Shown: positions 23,013 to 34,743, numbered from the stretch's first letter. The stretch: 64,000 nt of DNA from Aculops lycopersici (GCA_015350385.1 WNKI01000001.1:9227705-9291704), one strand, 5' to 3'. Notes: a model not told the origin generated them from the sequence alone. Made by a program: numbers and translations.

Positions 23013-26009
23013 TTATTCCGCTGAACATTGTGCATTGATATCCTCGGTCCCAGTAACTCGGGATATCCTAGAGAGAACGAGTTTTCCAGTTGAGACCGCT
23101 TTTTGATTTTCTTTGGTATTGGTTTCCGAATCCACACTAATCCCGTTGCCGTCGCCCGAAAGTCGACCCAAATTGCCGAGCGATATTGTGTTGCTCCTCT
23201 GATGAAGTGTTAGCTTGTTGGCGCCCGGCGCCACGGGGTCCGAGTATTTGCGGGCCATGTGCCAGACGACTCGTTGATTGATGTTACCGCTACCAAGGCC
23301 GCCACTTGTTGCCGCCTTGGCTGCTTGCGCCTCCTCTTCCTCCTCCTCGACGTGAGTTGGCTGTTGAGGTTTCAGGATGTGGTTCTCTCTATTCCTCGAA
23401 TCATCCCGCCGCGACAATCCCAGCATTCTCCTGTCGAGAGATTTGGGTCGCGGCGGTACAGCCGGCTTCTGAACGGCTGGTTTTTGGGCTGTATTGTTTC
23501 CGCTTGCAAACAAGCGAGATTTTACTCCCTCCACCGGCTGGCGTGTTATCACTGGTTGCCCATTGGCATGTTGTTGGTGCTGATAGATCAACGAAAAGAG
23601 CTCGGCCTTTTTCCTTTGGCTCTCTTCGGACGAGGGACAGGAGTTCGCGGTTAAAGCTGGCGACTTTCTGCCATCGACAGATAGCCCATCGGTTAGGGAT
23701 CTCGACGAGCTAATGAAAGAGTTTGGCATTGAGTCTGAGTTGCGCCGATCGCGAGCGCCCCAAACGGTGGAGGCAAGCAGCTGCTCCTTGGTTGTATCCT
23801 TGATGCTGCTCAACAGTTGGTCGGCCAACATTGAGGCCCTCTTGCTGGTATCACTAATTTTCTCACTTAACTGACTCTTAATGGACGAAACATTTGACTT
23901 GATTCTCTTGTCCAAATTTGCAATGTGATTTAGGTAGAGCCTCTTTTCGCTTGTATTATTATTGTTATTGTTACCAGCAACTTTGAATGGCGACCTCAGA
24001 ACCGAGCAGCGCTTCCCATTCGCCTGCCTATCGAGGTGATAGGTCGACGAGGAGTCGGCGTCGCCAAATCGATCGTAGCGCTCAAACTCATCGTCCACCA
24101 AGATAGAGTTATCATTCTCACTGTTACTCAACGAGAAGTCCAAGGAAATTGATGTATCACTATCGAGATCCTCGATACTTGAACGTTTCTGTTGTTTTTG
24201 CTGCCGCTTGAGCCTTTGCATTTCACTGCTAGTCGACGACTTGTAGCCAAGCCAGCGTTTGTTCCAAGGTAAAGCCACCTGAAGGACTCGCTGGCGCATC
24301 ACCGATTCGTGACTGGCGCTATGTCTCAGCCTCTGTTTCTCCATCGTGCCAGTGGGTTCAACTATTGTGCCAGTTTCGGTTGAGTTTGTGGTTGTGGTGG
24401 TGATTGTTGCGTAGGTATTGGTGTTGGTGTTCACATCGACATTTGTGTTGTTGGTGGCGCGAGTTCTTGTCGCTGGTTCCTCTTCACCTTCAACTTCCGA
24501 CTCCTTGTCGTCTGAAAACAAGGGATTTGCAACCCACTGCACCGACGACCTGTTGTTGTTGTTATTATAATTGTTATTGGAGGTAGTGTCAGCTGGTTGT
24601 TTGGGCTCCTCACATGACTTCCGCCTTCGACTTGCCGCCGACTTGCGTTCTCCGAATCGCTTTCCCTTCGCGCGGCTCGGCTTTGCAAGCTCAAAGATGG
24701 ACAGTCGCTGGAGGATCCTCTGCCTGCTGGCCACTTGTTGCGGCAGTGAGCTTACCACAGGCGACTCCGTACCTGTTTCTGGAATAGCCACTGATGAGCC
24801 AGTAGAGTTGCAGGAAGTGGAGCGGCGTTGCTGCTCGTTTAACATCGTTAAAAATCTAGGTGACTGGTCGCGAAAACTACTCGCCCTAGTGGCGCCTGTT
24901 GATCGCGACCACACCAACTCGACTGAACTGCACGAGGTGTCATCGGAGCAAGTTGAACATGGCGCCTGACAATCCAGCAAGTCCAGCTCAGATTCGCTTG
25001 ATTGCAGGAATAAACTTGTGAAATAATTCTGGTTATTGGCCGCCGATGACGTCGACCACTTGGTGTCCAGTAGACGCCAGTCGTTAGGTCCGAGGTTGTA
25101 GTTGTTGCCACTTAGGGGCGCGGTTGCAAAAAGGCTATCTGTTGATGAGCTCGTATCGTTGCTTGTATTGTCGCCGATGAAATAGGACGAGCCATTCAGA
25201 TTCGAGACTTTGGTTCCAAATTTTAGCCGATGCGAGTCGATAAATTCCTTTAGCAATGGACTAGTTGGCTTTCTGTTCGCCTGCTTGTCTACCTCCTTGA
25301 AATCTGTAATCAACAGATTGTTGTTGTTGTTGTTCTTCTCTACCTTTGCGGCAGCAAAGGCTGCAACGGGAATGTAATTATCGTTTGAGTGCCATGAATC
25401 TTTTGCACTCTCCTCTTCCCTCTCCTCGATGGAGTCCTTTTTCCTGCTCTCAATTCCAACTCTTTCATTCTTCTTCTGGCCGTCGGGAGTTGAGTTTTGA
25501 CGACTGAATCCCTTCTTCTTCTCGTTGCTCTTTTTTGAATTCCTTGATCGAAACGAAAAAGTCCTCCTCAACATACCACCCTGTTTCTTTTCACTCTCAA
25601 GTCGCTTGTTTAAATCCAACACGTAGCTGTCATTGTCAGAAGGTTGCTGTTGCTGATGTTGCTTGCCAAGCTGCCTCTTGGCCAGAGGCCACTTGTCGCT
25701 CAAATCAGCGGACAAACTCGTCGAGATGTCCTCGCCTTCCTCCCCCTCGCCGCCGCTATCGTCGTCGTCGGCCTCGAGTCCCTCCGAAACTTCCGGCTCT
25801 TTGTCGGAGGAACTTGATTTCGAGGAGCTAGACTTAGGTGAGTGGAAGAAGACGGAGAAAATTGATCTTTTTGATGAGGCTTCGCGTTTTTTGCTTGCCG
25901 ACTGACTGGCCGCATCATTCTTGTTGTTGCTATTGTAATTGTTTTTAGTTGAACTTGTGCTCCTATTGCTTGGACTCTCAGGCTCTCTATTGTCGCGTTG
26001 GTCAATCAT
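23013..26009 (-). CDS. Unrecognised Ser-rich intracellular protein, 998 residues
   Basis: Single open exon with an ATG start and no signal peptide. It begins with about 130 residues of Ser/Asn/Lys-rich disorder and an acidic block. Basic Arg/Ser clusters with several Arg-X-X-Ser sites follow at about residues 140-200 and 425-470, typical of phosphorylated scaffolds. A short helical region at about residues 700-760 (Asn-Leu-Asp-Lys-Arg start) is the only stretch that looks structured. A Pro-Pro-Arg-Pro-Lys motif near residue 850 would suit an SH3 partner. I recognise no domain. The gene is divergent from ILK, 2.8 kb away, and convergent with the ABHD gene across the 310-bp repeats. It could be the N-terminal part of a larger spliced protein, but the frame ends in a clean stop. 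Confidence 0.7.
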   Translation of the reverse strand: MIDQRDNREPESPSNRSTSSTKNNYNSNNKNDAASQSASKKREASSKRSIFSVFFHSPKSSSSKSSSSDKEPEVSEGLEADDDDSGGEGEEGEDISTSLSADLSDKWPLAKRQLGKQHQQQQPSDNDSYVLDLNKRLESEKKQGGMLRRTFSFRSRNSKKSNEKKKGFSRQNSTPDGQKKNERVGIESRKKDSIEEREEESAKDSWHSNDNYIPVAAFAAAKVEKNNNNNNLLITDFKEVDKQANRKPTSPLLKEFIDSHRLKFGTKVSNLNGSSYFIGDNTSNDTSSSTDSLFATAPLSGNNYNLGPNDWRLLDTKWSTSSAANNQNYFTSLFLQSSESELDLLDCQAPCSTCSDDTSCSSVELVWSRSTGATRASSFRDQSPRFLTMLNEQQRRSTSCNSTGSSVAIPETGTESPVVSSLPQQVASRQRILQRLSIFELAKPSRAKGKRFGERKSAASRRRKSCEEPKQPADTTSNNNYNNNNNRSSVQWVANPLFSDDKESEVEGEEEPATRTRATNNTNVDVNTNTNTYATITTTTTNSTETGTIVEPTGTMEKQRLRHSASHESVMRQRVLQVALPWNKRWLGYKSSTSSEMQRLKRQQKQQKRSSIEDLDSDTSISLDFSLSNSENDNSILVDDEFERYDRFGDADSSSTYHLDRQANGKRCSVLRSPFKVAGNNNNNNTSEKRLYLNHIANLDKRIKSNVSSIKSQLSEKISDTSKRASMLADQLLSSIKDTTKEQLLASTVWGARDRRNSDSMPNSFISSSRSLTDGLSVDGRKSPALTANSCPSSEESQRKKAELFSLIYQHQQHANGQPVITRQPVEGVKSRLFASGNNTAQKPAVQKPAVPPRPKSLDRRMLGLSRRDDSRNRENHILKPQQPTHVEEEEEEAQAAKAATSGGLGSGNINQRVVWHMARKYSDPVAPGANKLTLHQRSNTISLGNLGRLSGDGNGISVDSETNTKENQKAVSTGKLVLSRISRVTGTEDINAQCSAE

Positions 26010-28857
26010 GGTGACTCTAATCCTAAGCAGACTTTTGCCAACTCTTGATCCTCCGCGACCGACTGCCGGATTATAACTGATCCCGAGAGTTTCAGCTAAA
26101 AGTGAGCGAGCTTAAGTGAGCAATAAACTTAAGCTCCTTACAAATCGAATGCAAATCTAAGCTCAACACATCCACAACAACTCAATGTCTCTATGCACCT
26201 CACGTTATCTTTGTGTCTCTGAATGTTGACACACACACACCAACTGCTACCGGGCTTTGGGCGTCACGAAAGCTCGAGCGCCTAGCGCCCAGCTCTGCTA
26301 TTTACCTGTCCTTTGAGAAACGTGACGCGTAGCAAAGATCTGTCTTCTTGCGAGCACTCAAAGATTCAAGGCTTCTCCTCATGCTGATGCATGTTAAACT
26401 GCAACACAAACTGCACTCCTGCTTCAATCACTTGACACTTCTAGAGACCATTTAACGTTAGCAGACACACAAAGTTTAGCCTAGCTCCCAAGAATTTCTT
26501 TGCCCACTCCTTCCCCTTCAAATTCCTGCCAGTTTCCCCCTTTCCTCTCGCTTTCTCTCTACCTTTTGCCTGCTGAAGATCCTTCCCAGATTCAGAGTAA
26601 AGGAGGCCACCAACTCTTTTCAGTCACGCAGTGCGCTTAGCCTCACTTGCTTCATAAATCTTGAGAGAAGGGAACAATTTTCCAGGGAAATTGGTCCAGA
26701 CTTGAGCTTACGATGCTTGCTGCAATATGGATGCGGTCTGAATTCCGTTGCTAATGGAGCGAGAATAGTTTAAGGATTAGCATTGAGAAATTGGAAATAG
26801 ATATCTTCAGGTTAGATCGAGGAAATATCGAAGTTTCCAAGTGCTGAAAGACGACGCTGATTGTTGATGTTTTTTTTGCTTTTCTTTCTGCCGTCGTCTT
26901 CGTTCCCTCGCGCCGGCTCCTCGCCTACCTGCACTCGGCCAGAGGTTCAGCTCTTAAATTAGACCCAAAATCTAGACGACGACGAAGACGACGATGGCTG
27001 AGCGTAACCACTAAGGTAGCAGTCGTTATTTGCAGCCTCCGCCCACGCGAATTGAATTGGCAGCAGTAGTAGTTGTAGCGGTGGAAGCAGGAGAGGGGCA
27101 AATGAACAGCAGCAAATTACGCGTATTCACGGCGAACGTGCAACGAGCTGACAGGAATCAGCGACGAACGCTCGCTCACCTGTTGCGCGCTAGCTGGCTA
27201 ACAAGCTTCTCGACTATCGCTGGCCACTTTCTCCTTGTTAAGAGAAAATCTCGAGTGCAGTTCAAAGTGTCGGACAAATTCAAGTAGCGGAATTCTAAAT
27301 TAGATTTTAGTTGGTCAATTGAAACGAGAACGACGACGACGACGACGACGACAGGAGTAGATCAGTTGAGAGTTATAATGTCACCAAACTTGTCGTCGAC
27401 TCTTTGCATCGTTAACCTGAAAACTCGCTAACACGTCTCGCTCGCTTTCTCTCCATCTCCATCTCTATTTCAAATTCGAGTTCATTGCCACCGACAGCAT
27501 AGTGCCGCCGATGAGCTTGGAGGTCGGCATTGAAATTGTGTAATTCTCATACGGTGGAGCACGCAAGACAATTGACCGACTTTATGACCTTTGAGATGCC
27601 GCCGCTTCGGCTGCCGTGGGAGCCGAGGTGCTCTGTTCAACCTTGACACAAAAGTTAACGCCAAACGCGCCTACTTCTGGAGACACGGGACGCACTAATT
27701 GTGCAACATTCATTCAATCCTGACAGTCACGGATCTCATGCAAAGACTATTCCAAGTGAGTGAGCCAACAATTAACCTCAAAAATTTTAGATCACATTAA
27801 TTAGAAGATCAATTCTCAATGTGCGCGCGTTAGTTGACTGACTTAAAGATCTAGATGATGCAGTTTCAAGTTAAGCAAATCGATTCCTTGAGACATTTCT
27901 GCGAGTATGAACAACAGAACTCTTCCCCACTCTCGTTGTTTCAACCCACAACTTGTGGCCCCGAAAGACTCATAACATTTCAACGAGACACAGAGACAGG
28001 AGCTAGCCTGAGTCTAACTCGCGTGCTTTGCAACGAGAGACGCCGCCCCCTCGCCGAGTCCTAGGGCAGCCCACACACATTTCCATTCGCGAGTTAACTC
28101 TACGAATCTCCGCCTTAAAACAACACCAACAAATAGCTAGCTTGCCATGGATTTAAAGGCGGCAGTTGCTGTTAGTAGGAAAGCCTAACTTGACTAACTG
28201 AGAGTGGCAAGAGCACAAGCCAAATGGCTACGCTCATTCATTCGTCGCATTCGTTTGTCGAGCTCAAGTTAGCAAGCGAGCTTCGGTTGGCAAAAGCGAT
28301 TGAGAAAGGAAGTGCATTAAACAAGCGCGCAAAGCATCTGAGCCCCTTAAATGGGCTCGCTGGTCGCGGATCTCTATGCTCGCTTAAAGCTCTCTGGGCG
28401 GGTTAAGATGGGCGCGTATTGTTGTAATGTGCTCGCTCACAGCTAGCCCGCGAAAACAAAGTGGGCGTGCTTGTTCGACCCGATGTCAGTGATGCAGCTC
28501 ACTGGGGCCAGATGTTGTATGCTCTGTGTTTGCATGTCTTGCAAGTGTTTTAACGTAGATTCTCCCTCCTCCTATTTTGCTCGCTTCAATGGGCGAAAGT
28601 GAAGTCAGCTCGCGGTTCAGGAATCTGCATGAGATTTCTATTGCTCACCTATTGCTAATCAATCCCTAAGATCACCTCTCGTTGTCGTGGTTGTTGCTGC
28701 TGTTGTTATTCAATTAAAAGTAGCAAACTAGACCATTGCACAACGAACCCATTTATTGAGGTCACCTGCTTGAAAATATTGACTAATCAATCAGCACAAA
28801 CTCACTATTAGTTTATGAGAGAGCAACAAGTAACACAAAAAACAAAATTTCACTAAC
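26010..28857. other. Intergenic stretch between two divergent genes
   Basis: No coding signal. It presumably holds the promoters of the 998-residue protein gene (minus) and ILK (plus). It contains a (CGA)n run at about 27330-27352 and CT-rich patches near 26530-26580. Confidence 0.5.
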
Positions 28858-30222
28858 ATGGACGACATTTTCAACTGGTGCCGTGAGGGCGAAACGCTAC
28901 AGGTGAGAATTTGGCTCGACGATCCAAAGAATGACATGAACCAGGGAGATGACCACGGATTTAGTCCCTTGCATTGGGCTTGTTTTGCTGGAAGGACAAA
29001 CATTGTGGACATGCTACTGGGTCGAGGAGCTAGAATCAACGCGGCCAATATGGGCGACGACACTGCATTGCACCTGGCCGCCTCGCATGGCCACCTGGAT
29101 TGCGTTAGTTTGTTGCTCAAGAATAAGGCCGATGTTAATGCACTTAATGAGCATGGAAACACTCCGTTGCATTATGCTTGCTTCTGGGGCAACCAAAATA
29201 TAGCCGAGGAATTGATTGCCTATGGAGCGCAGGCTAATGTTGCAAATGTTGATGGGGAGACTCCCATTGAAAAGTGCCACCGGCAAATGGTTAATAGGAT
29301 TGTCGAGTTGGCCGCGCAACAAAACCAAGATTTAACTCGAAAAGTTTCGTATAGAGACGCAAGCCAGCTAAAGCATCAACTCGAACAAAGGACTAGGGAT
29401 GCAAAACTGTCTCGCCATCCAGATATTAGTCTCAAGGATCTCAGCCTCCAATCGAAGGCTTCCATTACGAGTAGCGGCGAGACTTGGCGCGGAACGTGGA
29501 ATAACATTGAGATTTGCGCTAAATTTGTCAACTACGGACCCGAATGCACGCGGAGAATCTCCAGGGATTTCGCCGAGGAATATCCCAAATTGAGGATTTT
29601 CTCCCACCCAAACGTATTACCAGTAATTGGGTGCGTTAACGAGCCCCCGAGTTTAGTGGTTGTTAGCCAATACTTGCCTCTCGGCTCTCTATATGGCCTT
29701 CTACACGAGAGGAAACAATTTGTCGTCGACAGTCAACAGGCGGTTAAATTTGCCCTTGATATTGCAAGGGGAATGGCATTTTTACACTCATTAGACCCAC
29801 TTATCCCCCGGCTCTACCTCAACAGTTTCCACGTGTTAATTGACGACGATCTGTCGGCAAGAATTAACATGGCCGACGCCAAGTTCTCATTTCAAGAACG
29901 AAACAAGGTTTATCAACCGGCTTGGATGGCTCCGGAAGCGTTGCAAAGAACCGAGGCGGATATTAATGTTCGGGCGGCAAACATGTGGAGCTTTGGCATA
30001 ATGCTCTGGGAGCTCGCCACTCGGCAGGTGCCTTTTGCGGGCTTGAGTCCAATTGAGATTGGAATGAAAGTGGCCCTCGAGGATTTGAGAGTCTCCATGC
30101 CACCAACGATCAATGGCCATATGGGTCGTTTGGCTAGGTTGTGCATGAACGAGGAGCCAGGTAAGCGGCCATCATTTGACCAGATTGTGCCAATTTTGAC
30201 GAAAATGGCTCATGCAGGTTGA
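28858..30222 (+). CDS. ILK: Integrin-linked kinase (pseudokinase)
   Basis: A 454-residue single-exon protein, almost the same length as the human one (452). ILK links beta-integrin tails to actin in the ILK-PINCH-parvin complex at muscle attachments and focal adhesions. Residues 1-30 match the ILK N-terminus, and ankyrin repeats follow at about 33-160 (Asp-Gly/His-Thr-Pro-Leu-His patterns). The kinase-like domain spans about 195-450. As in other ILKs it lacks a normal catalytic HRD (the loop reads Arg-Leu-Tyr-Leu-Asn) and a DFG (Met-Ala-Asp-Ala), so it should be a scaffold. The lysine of the ATP site is kept in Cys-Ala-Lys. The end, Arg-Pro-Ser-Phe-Asp with Val-Pro-Ile-Leu, is typical. Start chosen at the first ATG, which matches the family start. 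Confidence 0.97.
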   Translation: MDDIFNWCREGETLQVRIWLDDPKNDMNQGDDHGFSPLHWACFAGRTNIVDMLLGRGARINAANMGDDTALHLAASHGHLDCVSLLLKNKADVNALNEHGNTPLHYACFWGNQNIAEELIAYGAQANVANVDGETPIEKCHRQMVNRIVELAAQQNQDLTRKVSYRDASQLKHQLEQRTRDAKLSRHPDISLKDLSLQSKASITSSGETWRGTWNNIEICAKFVNYGPECTRRISRDFAEEYPKLRIFSHPNVLPVIGCVNEPPSLVVVSQYLPLGSLYGLLHERKQFVVDSQQAVKFALDIARGMAFLHSLDPLIPRLYLNSFHVLIDDDLSARINMADAKFSFQERNKVYQPAWMAPEALQRTEADINVRAANMWSFGIMLWELATRQVPFAGLSPIEIGMKVALEDLRVSMPPTINGHMGRLARLCMNEEPGKRPSFDQIVPILTKMAHAG

Positions 30223-31198
30223 TTGATATACAATTTTTGACATTTCTATTGTTGAATATGGTATCTCTGTTACAAATCACCTGACCACTAAACGAGAACC
30301 ATTAACCTGTATCGAACACAAAAGAGTTTAGCACAAAAGTAAAAACCGAAAAACAAATAATCCTATCTCAGATTTTTCTATCCATATCTTTAATCGAACA
30401 ATCTAACGAGCTTATCAACGGGGGTCCTTCATGTTGGTTGATTTATATATATTAGTTTTAGTCATATTCATATATAATCTCATACTTCTTAATGCAGTTC
30501 ATCTCGTCTCGTCTCATCTTATTTCTCGACTTCAATGACACTGATGATGATTTTTCTCATTGTTGAGACTTACTTTGCTACACTTTACTCTATCTTATAT
30601 TCTTCCAATCTACATTCGTGGGAACTCTCACTTGTGATGATGCCCACTTTCATTTTCGTTTCCATTCTCGGGGAGCAGTTCAAACTTGGGGCGTCCTGTT
30701 AGTATTATCTTCGTTCGAGTGGCCGTTTCCGGGAGGCAGAGCAAGGGAGAGTTTTCTATTCGCGGGGGTAGGAGCAGCGAACCTTTTCCAATTACCTTCT
30801 TTCCATTAATCTATTCGTCTCTTCGGGCAACTTCTTGATATTCTTATACTTGTAGTTTAGCTTATAGTAGTTATCATTGACGTGATTACACTAAATACCA
30901 TGTTATTCAGATAGATTTATATGTATATATTGACATATTACGTATGTTGCTCTAGTTATATCATTGGTTACATGTTAGCATGAAAACAATACGATTGTAG
31001 TTTTTCAACATCCTATCGATAGTCTTCACTAAAGGTGCTAGTGCGTGTACTTGTATGTTTCTTTCCTTCTTCCTTCTCATTTTCATCCATCTTATCCTCA
31101 CAACTTATCTTGTCTTAAGGTTTTCCCTTGCATTCCAAGATTCTAATCTAGATCCATACATATATGAACAAATATTTATATATGTATAACAATAGATC
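30223..31198. other. 3' flanks of ILK and PC2, convergent genes
   Basis: AT-rich non-coding sequence between two genes that end toward each other. I see no clean AATAAA for ILK within the first 100 bases; an AAATAA word occurs near 30355. Short frames here have no coding character. Confidence 0.5.
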
Positions 31199-33523
31199 TC
31201 AAGTTCCATGCGCCTTCTTCACTATGGCCAACTTTGAGTTCATATCCTTGGCCACCAGATTCTTGTATGGCGCCTCACTAGTTCCGTGGATCATCAATCT
31301 CCACTCCTTAACAAATCCCTTATTCAATTGATCCTCTCCATTGTTTCTCTTATCATCTTGATTTAGCACAACTGACTTGACGACACCTGATGACGATAAT
31401 TTGTGTGCATTACTTGCATTAGATGTTACTAGAGTTCCATTAGTGCCATCAACTGACACCTGCAGAGGCGGCGGGTTGTCCACTGGATCGCTTGAGTTGT
31501 AGAACTTCACCTCCAACGTCCACTTGCCGCGCGGATCCTCGCCCCAAGTTTGGGTTGTCATAAAAGGCCAGCGGACAAAGCCGTTCTTGTCATCGTCATC
31601 GAATGGCCGCCTATTCAAAATCATTGATCTAGTTCCCATGGGCGAGGTGAGGAATAGTATCAGGTCTCCGCGGCGAGTTGCATTCAGGGTCACAATTGCT
31701 TGCACATGCTCAATGTAGTTCACCTCGGAGTTTGTACCCTTGCAAGCGTTCGTGTCGATGCTCAAGGTCAGCTGCTTGTCCGTAGGAATCGAGTGGGCAC
31801 CAGACAGGGAGCCGGCGTCGCAGTGGTAGCGCGAAGGGACCGACTTCCAATCCTTGGCCATGGTAACCATGGCGCCGGCATCGAGCACTCCATAGCCAAA
31901 CAGGTGGTTGTACTCCAAGCCAACTCCATTGACATTCCACTTGAACCTCCCCTTACCATCGTAGAGGGAGTTTCTCTTTGATGTTAACACGGTTAAATGT
32001 TGAACATCGCGCCAAGTTAAATTTGGATTTGCCTCCAAAGCTAGCGCATAGACACCTGCTGCTTCGGGTGCCGCCGCCGAGGTTCCCGAATGGGTTTGGG
32101 TGCAGCGATCGTACAAATCGGTGGTGGCAACACCCGTATGCGGATCCTTGGCTCCGTTGCTGAAGGTGGAGGCCAAAGTGGAGGAGCAGCTCTCGTCATA
32201 GTGGGCATTTTCACCTGTGTTAATGGCCGAGTTAATTGAAATGGTCCACATGCTTGCAGCGTAACCGTCGCAATTACAATCGTCATCCTGCCCGCCGTCA
32301 CCTGAGGCCCAAACGTAGATGCTACCCTTTCCATTGCGACCATCGTTGACTCCACGCACAATTGCATGCATTGTTGCGTTCCTTGGTCCATCAACAGTTT
32401 TGCCATTATCCGTCGGACCCCACGAGGCCGAGTAGATGTCGATCAAATTTGGCTCATGGCTCATGGAGTTTGCCTCAATGATGTCCGTCATGTACGGCTG
32501 GTCTAGCATCCTAATGCCGGCAACTTTTGAGTCGTAGGCAATGCCTACGCCGCAAATACCGTTATCCCGCTTGCTGGCCACCTCACCTGCGCACCTGGTT
32601 CCGTGACTGTTGAACCAATCGTCGGTGTAGCGAGGATAGGGAAATTGATCATTGCTTGAGAAGTCATACGAAGCTTTGGAGTTGTAATTGTCCTTTAGAT
32701 CTAAATGCTTGTAATCAACTCCATCGTCCATGATGGCAGTGGTCACATTCTTGCCTGTGTATCCTTGAGCCCAAGCCGCTTCAACATTCAGGTCCAAACG
32801 GGGAACTCCCCCGTTTTGGCCGACATTCTTCAATGGCCACTGGTACTTGAAATACGGATCAGTGGGATCCTTTGAGGCTCTAGCTGCCTCAGAGTCTCTC
32901 CCATTAGCCGTCACAGCGGCAAGCTTACTACTGGTCGAGCTAGTGATCTTATCAAGTGACTGTTGTTGTTCAGATGCTGATGTTTTGAATGGCTTGTAGC
33001 CTCGTTTCTCGCGCCGGAAGCCCGTTTGTTGGATTGCATGTCGGACGTCCGGATCCCTCTTGAGTGATCTAATATGGGGAACACTGCGCTTAGTGCGACT
33101 CTTTATCTCGGGGTTAAAAAAGTGGTACTCGCTAAGCGAGTTGCCAACTTGACCTAGACTGACAAATCCATTGCGCTTTGCAATTTGGTGCGCCTTTTGT
33201 GCATCATGGTTACCATTTAATCGAACCAGAAACGACGATGTTATGACGTTCCTCTCATCAAGTGGCTCCACGTACTCAAAGCTCAACTTTTCACTTGAAC
33301 TTGATGGTATCAATAGGAAAAATATTACAGAGATAAGGAAGAGCAACTTGCTTAGTGTGCAAATAAGTGGCCTTAATTTAAGACTACCGGCTAGCTGCTG
33401 ATGTTTCAGGTTTTTAATATCATCATTGGAACTGGCAAGTAATCGTAAGCTTGGAGTTGAAGTTGGGCCAGATAAAATGCCTTGTAGTGATGTAGGAATC
33501 CGAAGTCCATTAACTGAACCCAT
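31199..33523 (-). CDS. PCSK2: Neuroendocrine convertase 2 (PC2 / amontillado)
   Basis: A 774-residue single-exon subtilisin-like protease that matures neuropeptides in secretory granules. Catalytic residues are Asp266 (Met-Asp-Asp-Gly), His307 (Asn-Ser-His-Gly-Thr) and Ser482 (Gly-Thr-Ser-Ala). The oxyanion-hole position is Asp409 in Ser-Gly-Asp-Gly-Gly, not Asn, which distinguishes PC2 from furin and the other convertases. Prodomain sites are Arg-Thr-Lys-Arg146 and Arg-Glu-Lys-Arg174. The P domain covers about 590-760. Two oddities: about 53 residues precede the hydrophobic signal (54-77), and a Ser/Thr-rich insert of about 40 residues lies between the Arg174 cleavage site and the catalytic domain. 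Start is the first ATG; no later ATG precedes the signal. PC2 needs the chaperone 7B2, which is not in this window. Confidence 0.97.
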   Translation of the reverse strand: MGSVNGLRIPTSLQGILSGPTSTPSLRLLASSNDDIKNLKHQQLAGSLKLRPLICTLSKLLFLISVIFFLLIPSSSSEKLSFEYVEPLDERNVITSSFLVRLNGNHDAQKAHQIAKRNGFVSLGQVGNSLSEYHFFNPEIKSRTKRSVPHIRSLKRDPDVRHAIQQTGFRREKRGYKPFKTSASEQQQSLDKITSSTSSKLAAVTANGRDSEAARASKDPTDPYFKYQWPLKNVGQNGGVPRLDLNVEAAWAQGYTGKNVTTAIMDDGVDYKHLDLKDNYNSKASYDFSSNDQFPYPRYTDDWFNSHGTRCAGEVASKRDNGICGVGIAYDSKVAGIRMLDQPYMTDIIEANSMSHEPNLIDIYSASWGPTDNGKTVDGPRNATMHAIVRGVNDGRNGKGSIYVWASGDGGQDDDCNCDGYAASMWTISINSAINTGENAHYDESCSSTLASTFSNGAKDPHTGVATTDLYDRCTQTHSGTSAAAPEAAGVYALALEANPNLTWRDVQHLTVLTSKRNSLYDGKGRFKWNVNGVGLEYNHLFGYGVLDAGAMVTMAKDWKSVPSRYHCDAGSLSGAHSIPTDKQLTLSIDTNACKGTNSEVNYIEHVQAIVTLNATRRGDLILFLTSPMGTRSMILNRRPFDDDDKNGFVRWPFMTTQTWGEDPRGKWTLEVKFYNSSDPVDNPPPLQVSVDGTNGTLVTSNASNAHKLSSSGVVKSVVLNQDDKRNNGEDQLNKGFVKEWRLMIHGTSEAPYKNLVAKDMNSKLAIVKKAHGT

Positions 33524-34743
33524 TGATTATGGGTCTATGACAAACTCTGTTTTGTCGTATCCTTTCGGGTTATAATTTTTACCTTTCTTTTATCAGACTA
33601 GATAACTAGCGAGACTCTTTCCAAGTTCCAGTTCAAATTGGCCTGCTTTTCCTCACTCTCACAAGAGTCACTATCCAGTCGCCGCCTTAAGTTGGGTCAA
33701 TTTTTTCTTTTCAACTCAATGGATGCGATTACATATTGCTTTTTTGGTCACTGTGTAAAATTATCAGTATAATCACTATATATTTGAATGTAGACAACAA
33801 TTTTTTACTTAAATAACCTCAAGTCGCTGGTAGATGATCAGATGGTTGATTGACAAGTATAATTACATTGATGATCGATCGTCAAAGTTAGCATACTGCC
33901 CTGGCGTTCTGGACACTGACCGTCCGTTACAAAGCCGATTGGATAGATGCGTAGGCGAAAGCTGACTGGCCAGCGATAGAGGAAGTCTAGATCAGCGAGA
34001 CCCAATAGATTACCACTCTGTAGGCCGTCGCCACCATTAGGGAGTAGAGGGAAGAGGAGAAAACAAGCAGCAGAAGCACCCCCGAGCTTTGCGTAACGGG
34101 CGCCTGTTTACGTAATAACAGGAAGGCGCAACCACCTAGCGACCGTGAGGCGGCCGAACGGACGATAGAGCAGAGTCCCACTGGCTTGCTATGTGCGGTA
34201 TCACATATGTGTTAAGCTAATTTTGGTGGCGACGGCGCCGCCGTCAACAAGGATTCGCCTGGACCATTCATACCCAGATGGAGGCTTCGCGGTCGGTGGT
34301 TGATGTTGTTGTTGTTTTTTGGTTTTGCTTTTGGAACAAACACTGGTTGGCGCATAGCGCACACCTGCGCCCTTTGCATCGTTCCATCTCACTCTCTAGA
34401 ATACCCGTTTCCTCGCTCTCCTGATCTCGCCCACACACCCTCAATTGACGTATGTACTCTCGTCGGGCGAGCAACAGCAAGTTGCATTGTATGAAAACAG
34501 TCTAGAACGAAGGGGCTGAAGTCGACCATATGGTTGGAATGGCTAGTGTTTTGCATTCGGATTGATATTAGTGAGAGTGAACTCGCTCAACGCTAGATGG
34601 AGTTGCAGTTGTAAGTTTTATTTGGAAATCAATAGAAGTTAAGTCATTTATTTATTAATTTTTGCTTTTTCTTCTCTAATACATTTGATGATAACTAATG
34701 CTTTTATAATCGTTTTAGAGGGTGAGTGGTGAAAAGAAAGCCC
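33524..34743. other. Upstream region of PC2
   Basis: Non-coding; holds the PC2 promoter. TTTATT words at 34647-34652 and 34651-34656 are AATAAA on the minus strand and would serve the BCNT-domain gene that ends at 34744. Confidence 0.5.
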
